A model generated the notes under the pieces. That model searched no databases, was not told the DNA's origin, and was given only the letters and a program-made list of their open reading frames with translations. Positions 6,605-10,566 of a stretch of 10,566 nucleotides of DNA are shown here, in pieces. The position numbers were made by a program, and so were the translations under genes. Source of the stretch: an uncultured Bacilli bacterium (GTDB lineage Bacteria; Bacillota_I; Bacilli_A; RF39; UBA660); assembly GCA_910586635.1 (NCBI GenBank), contig CAJUJA010000011.1, positions 11,000 through 21,565 of the forward strand, written 5' to 3'. Every line of letters begins with the position of its first letter. Position 1 is the first letter of the stretch.

Positions 6605-6972
6605 TGGATAAAGATTTATTACAAGATATAACTATATATCATAAAGAAGATAATAAGTATGTTAGATATCCAGAAGTAGCAAGTGTAAGAAATACCTCTA
6701 TTAGAAATAGGAATAATACAGGTACAAATGATACTGATACAGTTCTTATCCGTATTTTTGATACAAAAGGATATAATGATACTTGGAAGTGTCAAAAAGG
6801 AGATACAATAGTACTTATGGATGTTTCTGATGAGACAATAGACGCACCATTAACAGAATTGAGAAATAAATATGGCAAAGAATATGTTTGTCAAGTTAAT
6901 AGCATTGATATTTTTGATTTTAGTGATGAAAATATTATTGAACTTAATCATATTAAAATAGGAGCTAAATAA
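6604..6972 (+). CDS. Putative head closure / minor capsid protein (stopper)
   Basis: 122 residues, mainly beta by appearance. The N-terminus LLQDITIYHKEDNKYVRYPE and the central KCQKGDTIVLMDVSDE resemble small 'minor capsid' proteins in which a GD-I-V strand is conserved. From position it should be the stopper that closes the portal channel and binds the adaptor. The family name is uncertain; sequence alone supports only a small phage head-tail joining protein. GAGGT at 6592-6596 is the ribosome site, and both gene junctions are TAATG, so translation is probably coupled along this run. Confidence 0.7.
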   Translation: MDKDLLQDITIYHKEDNKYVRYPEVASVRNTSIRNRNNTGTNDTDTVLIRIFDTKGYNDTWKCQKGDTIVLMDVSDETIDAPLTELRNKYGKEYVCQVNSIDIFDFSDENIIELNHIKIGAK

Positions 6973-7370
6973 TGGTTAAAAAAACTTTTATTTCATTTCC
7001 ACAAGGAGACATCTTTGTTAGCAAAAGTGGGACAGCTCGTATCATAAAAAATAAGAGTTATGAGAATAAGTTTAATAATAATTTAAATAAGCTACAAGTT
7101 TATGTAGATAACAAAGTTATACAAGAGTTACAACAATATGTGACTAAGGATACAGGAGCTCAAGAATTGTCAATTAGGCTAAATACTGATTGTGGTAGTG
7201 GAATTGTTCGTATAGGTGTTCCTTATGCTAGACATCAAGCTTATATAATCAAAAGAAAAACTTCTAATGTAGGAAAAAGAGGAAAATATCCTTTTGAACG
7301 TATGAAAGCCGATAAAAATCAGTCAATATTACAACAGGTAGCAGCTTATTCTAGGAGGTTAAATAAATAA
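6972..7370 (+). CDS. Minor capsid / tail completion protein (Minor_capsid_2, HK97 gp10-like)
   Basis: 132 residues. Landmarks are an N-terminal helix (NNLNKLQVYVDNKVIQELQQ), KDTGAQELS (59-67, the 'dTG-L--S' signature), IGVPYARHQAY (81-91) and PFERMKADK (107-115). This order is characteristic of the Minor_capsid_2 and HK97 gp10-like proteins that complete the head-tail joint. The usual DTGaL reads DTGAQ here, a small change. TAGGAG at 6959-6964 gives the start; TAATG overlaps flank both ends. Confidence 0.83.
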   Translation: MVKKTFISFPQGDIFVSKSGTARIIKNKSYENKFNNNLNKLQVYVDNKVIQELQQYVTKDTGAQELSIRLNTDCGSGIVRIGVPYARHQAYIIKRKTSNVGKRGKYPFERMKADKNQSILQQVAAYSRRLNK

Positions 7371-7798
7371 TGGATACTAAAATCAATGAGTGGCTACAAA
7401 CATATAAGCCAATTTTTGAAATAGCTAAAACAGAAGAAATACACCCTGAAAGAGTTAGTGAAAACGTAAAAAATCTTGCTCTACAAAGGACAGGGTTTGA
7501 AAATTTGCCTATGAAGTATATTATTGATAGAGGCTGGTACAGACAATATCAATATATGCTTTTGTTGAAGAGTGAAAGTGAAACAGATAACCAAAAATCA
7601 GTTAATTTAGATTGGTTAGATGAATTTTCTGATTGGTTTGTAAGACAAAAAGAGAAAAACAATCTACCAGTTCTAGATGATAATAAAAAAGTGACAGATG
7701 TTAGTTGTGCTAATGCTTTAACATATGAAGAAAATGAAGATGGCTCGATTAGCGTTTATGCACTACAAATATATTTTAATGTAAGAAAGACTGAATAA
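7370..7798 (+). CDS. Minor capsid / tail terminator-like protein
   Basis: 142 residues, ATG overlapping the previous stop (TAATG), with TAGGAGGT at 7352-7359. The C-terminal YEENEDGSISVYALQIYFNV (119-138) and NNLPVLDD (97-104) recall the third minor capsid protein of Firmicutes head modules, which occupies the tail-terminator position. The N-terminal half (LALQRTGFENLPMKYIIDRG) is less recognisable. It probably forms the ring capping the tail tube at its head end. The end of the gene, including the stop, lies inside a terminator-like hairpin. Confidence 0.72.
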   Translation: MDTKINEWLQTYKPIFEIAKTEEIHPERVSENVKNLALQRTGFENLPMKYIIDRGWYRQYQYMLLLKSESETDNQKSVNLDWLDEFSDWFVRQKEKNNLPVLDDNKKVTDVSCANALTYEENEDGSISVYALQIYFNVRKTE

Positions 7799-7810
7799 AA
7801 GTCTTTTTTT
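7786..7810 (+). terminator. Weak terminator-like hairpin between head and tail genes
   Basis: AAAGACT (7786-7792) pairs with AGTCTTT (7800-7806), loop GAATAAA, with seven T at 7804-7810. Only two of the seven pairs are G-C, so it is weak. The stop codon TAA (7796-7798) lies in the loop, so ribosomes finishing the upstream gene would disrupt it. It may partly attenuate transcription into the tail genes. Confidence 0.45.
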
Positions 7811-7832
7811 ATTATGTTAAGGAGGGAAAAAT

Positions 7833-8321
7833 ATGAATGATACAGTAGTATTAAAAGATATAATGTCTTACGACGAGGCACATTATTTTGGTATTGGAAA
7901 TAAAATTGTTTTAGGTGGGGTTATTACAGATATGTCAGAAAATGCAAATCCTACCGAAAAAGAAAAACAGTATATTCATGAAAAGTCAAAAAGAACTACA
8001 GTTACAGGTTATAACAACGAATTTCCAATAACCATGGACATGGTTAAAGGCGATGAAGTATATGATGACTTTTATAATCTATTCTACGAAAGAAAAGTTG
8101 GTAACGATTTATCAAGGGATCATTATATAGTAAATCTTTGGGAGCCTATAGTAGACAAAGAGAATGAATACAAGTGTCGAAAAATAACTCAAACAGTACA
8201 AATTACAGAGGCTACAAATGTCGCTGGTGAACAAAAAACTATGAGTGGAAGCCTTAAAGGTGGAGATTTTGTTTATGGGTCTTTTAACATAAACACTAAA
8301 ACATTTGCAGAAGATGCATAA
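7833..8321 (+). CDS. Major tail tube protein
   Basis: Polymerises into the inner tube of the tail, through which DNA is ejected. The 162 residues have the usual tail-tube layout: N-terminal IVLGGVITDM strand, a central block with VTGYNNEFPITMDMVKGDEV and YIVNLWEP, then a beta region TQTVQITEATN. The conserved C-terminal run is SLKGGDFVYGSFNINTKTF, as in Firmicutes siphovirus tube proteins ('GdfV-GsFn--tktF'). AAGGAGGG at 7820-7827 precedes the ATG. The 46-base gap to the next gene (8322-8367) holds only that gene's ribosome site. Confidence 0.85.
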   Translation: MNDTVVLKDIMSYDEAHYFGIGNKIVLGGVITDMSENANPTEKEKQYIHEKSKRTTVTGYNNEFPITMDMVKGDEVYDDFYNLFYERKVGNDLSRDHYIVNLWEPIVDKENEYKCRKITQTVQITEATNVAGEQKTMSGSLKGGDFVYGSFNINTKTFAEDA

Positions 8322-8367
8322 TTAGATAATTAAAAATAAGAGTAAATAATAGAATGAGGTAAGGAAA

Positions 8368-8787
8368 ATGGAAAATAATATAATGAAATTAGGATATAGA
8401 GAAACTGAAAAGAAAATAGAAGTAGAGATATTTGGGTTAAGATTTAAAATAAATGAAGAAGCAATAGAGAATAAGAATATAAATGATATAAATAGAAACG
8501 ATGAAGATGTAGTAATTAATGAAATAGATAATATATTAGGAGAAAATGCAGTAAATAAGATAAATGATAAAAGAAATAAAGACGGTTATGATAATATGAA
8601 TTTAAGAATACAATTAGCAGTTTTAGGTTGTATCTATGAAGCGTATATAAATGCCACAGCAGAGAAAATAGCTAATAAAACAGTAAATTCATTACAAAAA
8701 AGTTATGATCGTGTTAATAATATAGGAAATAGGGAACAAAGAAGAAATTATAATAGAAATAGAAATAATAGATATAGGAGATATTAA
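8368..8787 (+). CDS. Tail assembly chaperone (gpG-like)
   Basis: 139 residues located between tail tube and tape measure, where the gpG-type chaperone that coats the tape measure protein is found. The N-terminus (MKLGYRETEKKIEVEIFGLR, second in-frame ATG at 8383) forms a short beta segment followed by helices. QLAVLGCIYEAYINATAEKI lies in the central helix. The last ~20 residues are Arg/Asn/Tyr-rich low complexity (NREQRRNYNRNRNNRYRRY), an unusual basic tail. GAGGTAAGGA at 8356-8365 gives the ATG at 8368. The gene ends with TAA immediately followed by the ATG of the next gene in the same frame, so the normal G/GT fusion by -1 frameshift does not apply. The AGGAG at 8776-8780 inside its tail serves the next gene. 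Role is inferred from position and general resemblance. Confidence 0.72.
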   Translation: MENNIMKLGYRETEKKIEVEIFGLRFKINEEAIENKNINDINRNDEDVVINEIDNILGENAVNKINDKRNKDGYDNMNLRIQLAVLGCIYEAYINATAEKIANKTVNSLQKSYDRVNNIGNREQRRNYNRNRNNRYRRY

Positions 8788-9369
8788 ATGAAGGGAATGT
8801 ATAGTAAATTACCTCGTTCTGTTATAATAAAAAATGAGAGAGTTACTATAAATACAGATTTTCGTATATTTATCGATTTTGAACAAGAAATGCAGGGTAC
8901 AGACAAACGAAAGGCAGTAAATAAGGCTTTAAGCAGGTTTTACCCTGCTTTTTTTAATATATGTAAAAATAATTTACTAGAAGAAGCAGTAGACAAATTT
9001 TTGTGGTTTTATAAATGTGGAAAACAAGATAATGTGAAAAAATCTAATAAAAAGGGCAAAAAAAATAGTCAAGTTTACTCATATAGCTATGATGATTTGT
9101 ACATTTGGGGAACTTTTAATCAATATTTTAAAAATGAAAAAAGTTTGCCTATTGATTTAACTAAAGATTACATTCATTGGTGGAAATTTAGGGCTATGTG
9201 GCTGACAATACCTGAAAAAGCAGTTTATAGCAAAATAAAGAGTTATAGAGCTTACGCAGGGGAGGATAAAGATATGTTAGAACTTAAAGAGACATATAAG
9301 TTGCCACCAACAAAAGAAGAGATTGAAGATAGTATAAGAAGAGATAAAATATACGAAATATTAAAATAA
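8788..9369 (+). CDS. Bacteriophage Gp15 family protein (tail assembly, T-like position)
   Basis: 193 residues with the Gp15 family landmarks in order: N-terminal KLPRSVIIKNERVTINTDFR (7-26), a helix with KALSRFYPAFF (46-56), FLWFYKCGK (71-79), a Lys-rich linker (83-93), YSYDDLYIWGTFNQYF (99-114) and the signature IHWWKF (129-134). Gp15 proteins lie between the tail chaperone and the tape measure in Firmicutes phages and are thought to act with the chaperone in tail assembly; the exact role is unsettled. The ATG directly abuts the previous TAA, with AGGAG 7 bases upstream. A strong terminator-like hairpin lies inside the coding sequence at 8931-8955. Confidence 0.87.
   Translation: MKGMYSKLPRSVIIKNERVTINTDFRIFIDFEQEMQGTDKRKAVNKALSRFYPAFFNICKNNLLEEAVDKFLWFYKCGKQDNVKKSNKKGKKNSQVYSYSYDDLYIWGTFNQYFKNEKSLPIDLTKDYIHWWKFRAMWLTIPEKAVYSKIKSYRAYAGEDKDMLELKETYKLPPTKEEIEDSIRRDKIYEILK
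8931..8955 (+). terminator. Intragenic intrinsic-terminator-like hairpin in the Gp15 gene
   Basis: AAGCAGG (8931-8937) pairs perfectly with CCTGCTT (8944-8950) around a 6-base loop, and seven T run at 8949-8955. It encodes part of residues 48-56 (SRFYPAFF) of the Gp15 protein. The form is a classic rho-independent terminator on the + strand. While ribosomes translate the gene it would be suppressed; untranslated transcripts would end here, before the tape measure gene. Confidence 0.5.
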
Positions 9370-9390
9370 CTCTCTTGAAGAAAGAGAGGT
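9370..9390 (+). promoter_or_regulatory. Hairpin overlapping the tape measure Shine-Dalgarno
   Basis: CTCTCTT (9370-9376) pairs with AAGAGAG (9382-9388), loop GAAGA. The right arm overlaps the ribosome site GAGGT (9386-9390), six bases before the ATG at 9397. Translation of the tape measure protein may thus depend on melting by ribosomes ending the upstream gene at 9369, one base before the stem. Confidence 0.5.
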
Positions 9391-9396
9391 ATAAAT

Positions 9397-10566
9397 ATGT
9401 TAGCGGGAAGTTTGTCATATGATACAAAGTTAGATATAAGTGGATTTCAGAAAGGCATTAACTCAATTATGAATAGTGCCAAAAATGGAGGCTCTAGTAT
9501 AAAAAGTATAGTAGCAGGTTTAGGTATTACTAAAATTATAACTACAGCCATGAATACTATAAAAGGTTCTATAGATGGTGCCATTTCACGTGTTGATACA
9601 TTAAACAATTTCCCTAAGGTTATGAAAACGTTAGGGTATTCTATAGAAGATGCAGATAAATCTATAAAGAAATTATCTGATGGTATAGATGGATTGCCCA
9701 CTTCACTTGATGAAATAGTTTCAAATACACAAAGTTTAACAGCTAGTTTAGGGGATTTAGAAAAAGGAACAGATTCAGCTATCGCTTTAAACAATATGTT
9801 TTTGGCATCAGGAAAGGGAACAGAGGAAGCAAAAAGGGCATTAACACAATATAATCAGATATTAGCGAAAGGAAAAGTTGATCAGCAGGCGTGGAATACA
9901 TTAGTCGAAGTTGCTCCAGGGCAAATGGACCAATTAGCTAAATCTATGTTAGGTGCAAATGCAAATCAAAAAGATTTATATGAATCTCTACAAAATGGCA
10001 GTATTTCAGTTGAAGAGTTAAATAATGAGATTATCAGATTAAATCAGGAGGCTGGAGACAATTTTTCATCATTTGCTGAACAAGCAAAATCCGCAACAGG
10101 AGGTATAGCAACATCTATTTCGAATATAAAAACGGCTATAATTAAGGGTTTAGGTAATGTAATTGACACAATAAATGAAATGCTTCAAAGTGAAGGATTA
10201 CCGACTATACAAGAAATGTTGGATAAATTGAAACAAGCAATAAATGATTCCTTCACAAAAATAAATGACATTATCAAAAACTTAAATTTATCAGAATTAA
10301 TAAGTAAATTAAAAGAATTAGCTCCGACGATAGGTTTGGTAGGAGTTGCATTATCATCAGGAATAGATTTTAGTTCTTTGTTAAACGCAGGAAGTGGAAT
10401 AAAACTATTTTCCGCAAACTTTGCAAATAGTTTAGAAAAAACCAGAAAAAATGTATCTGATTTTTATATAACAACAGCGGACAAATTTGATAAGATGTCT
10501 GATGCTTTTGGTAAAAGCGATACTAAGATATCATCAATTTTAGGGAATTTTTCAAAAAAGATAAGT
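9397..10566 (+). CDS. Tail tape measure protein, 3'-truncated by window end
   Basis: Sets tail length and is ejected ahead of the DNA. The first 390 residues are present; the frame is open to the last base with no stop. The N-terminus (MLAGSLSYDTKLDISGFQKG) and the tape-measure domain at about 61-180 (ISRVDTLNNFPKVMKTLGYS, LPTSLDEIVSNTQSLTASLG, LNNMFLASGKGTEEAKRALT, VDQQAWNTLVEVAPGQMDQL) are classic. Helical repeats with QAINDSFTKINDIIKNLN follow, then a hydrophobic stretch APTIGLVGVALSSGI (309-323), a possible membrane-active segment as usual in these proteins. The start is the ATG behind GAGGT, within a hairpin. A minus-strand ORF across 9447-9794 is a shadow of this gene. Confidence 0.94.
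   Translation, partial: MLAGSLSYDTKLDISGFQKGINSIMNSAKNGGSSIKSIVAGLGITKIITTAMNTIKGSIDGAISRVDTLNNFPKVMKTLGYSIEDADKSIKKLSDGIDGLPTSLDEIVSNTQSLTASLGDLEKGTDSAIALNNMFLASGKGTEEAKRALTQYNQILAKGKVDQQAWNTLVEVAPGQMDQLAKSMLGANANQKDLYESLQNGSISVEELNNEIIRLNQEAGDNFSSFAEQAKSATGGIATSISNIKTAIIKGLGNVIDTINEMLQSEGLPTIQEMLDKLKQAINDSFTKINDIIKNLNLSELISKLKELAPTIGLVGVALSSGIDFSSLLNAGSGIKLFSANFANSLEKTRKNVSDFYITTADKFDKMSDAFGKSDTKISSILGNFSKKIS

Noticed and set aside
8441..8450. TTTAAAA in the chaperone gene as a -1 frameshift site
   Set aside because: The zero frame reads TTT AAA ATA rather than T TTA AAA, it lies early in the gene, and the next gene is in the same frame, so slippage would not yield a fusion.
9447..9794. 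Minus-strand ORF of 115 codons
   Set aside because: Lies wholly opposite the tape measure domain, whose + strand frame is open for 390 codons with clear family motifs.
1..10566. CRISPR arrays, insertion sequences, tRNAs, attachment sites
   Set aside because: None seen: no regularly spaced repeats, no transposase or integrase sequence, and no tRNA-like cloverleaf recognised by eye.

Overview
This window is the head and early tail part of the late (virion) operon of a tailed bacteriophage or prophage with siphovirus-type tail genes. All credible genes lie on the + strand. The DNA is very AT-rich. Most genes have strong AGGAGG-type Shine-Dalgarno sites, and TAA, TAG and TGA are all used as stops, so this is the standard bacterial code. 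The minor-capsid and Gp15 gene families are those typical of Firmicutes phages. I infer a low-GC Firmicute host, plausibly a Clostridia member; host and prophage status cannot be fixed from this window.

Layout. Bases 1-15 are an untrimmed Illumina TruSeq adapter end, so biological sequence starts at about 16, inside the large terminase gene (C-terminal nuclease part only). Next come the portal (909-2369), a small ORF (2366-2662) that looks like the N-terminal part of a minor capsid protein, and the rest of that protein (2637-3989). The latter carries a C-terminal, extremely AT-rich extension with an HEVTH zinc-protease motif, as in MuF-type phage polymorphic toxins. A small overlapping gene (3964-4233) sits where an immunity gene would be expected. 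A 234-bp gap (4234-4467) is the only sizeable non-coding stretch. It contains several nested helices and an intrinsic terminator.

The head block follows: Gp20-like scaffold (4468-5031), major capsid protein (5051-5941), a small coiled-coil protein with an internal 42-bp duplication (5953-6225), and four connector/tail-completion proteins (6242-7798), the last three joined by TAATG overlaps. After a weak terminator-like hairpin come the tail tube protein (7833-8321), two tail-assembly chaperone-type genes (8368-8787 and 8788-9369, Gp15 family), and the tape measure protein (9397 to the window end, incomplete).

How it works together. Terminase and portal package DNA into a capsid built on the scaffold. 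The connectors close the head and join it to a tail tube whose length is set by the tape measure with the chaperones. The unusual parts are the metallopeptidase-tailed minor capsid protein with its possible immunity partner, the structured RNA ahead of the scaffold gene, and three + strand terminator-like hairpins within a single late operon, one of them inside the Gp15 coding sequence.
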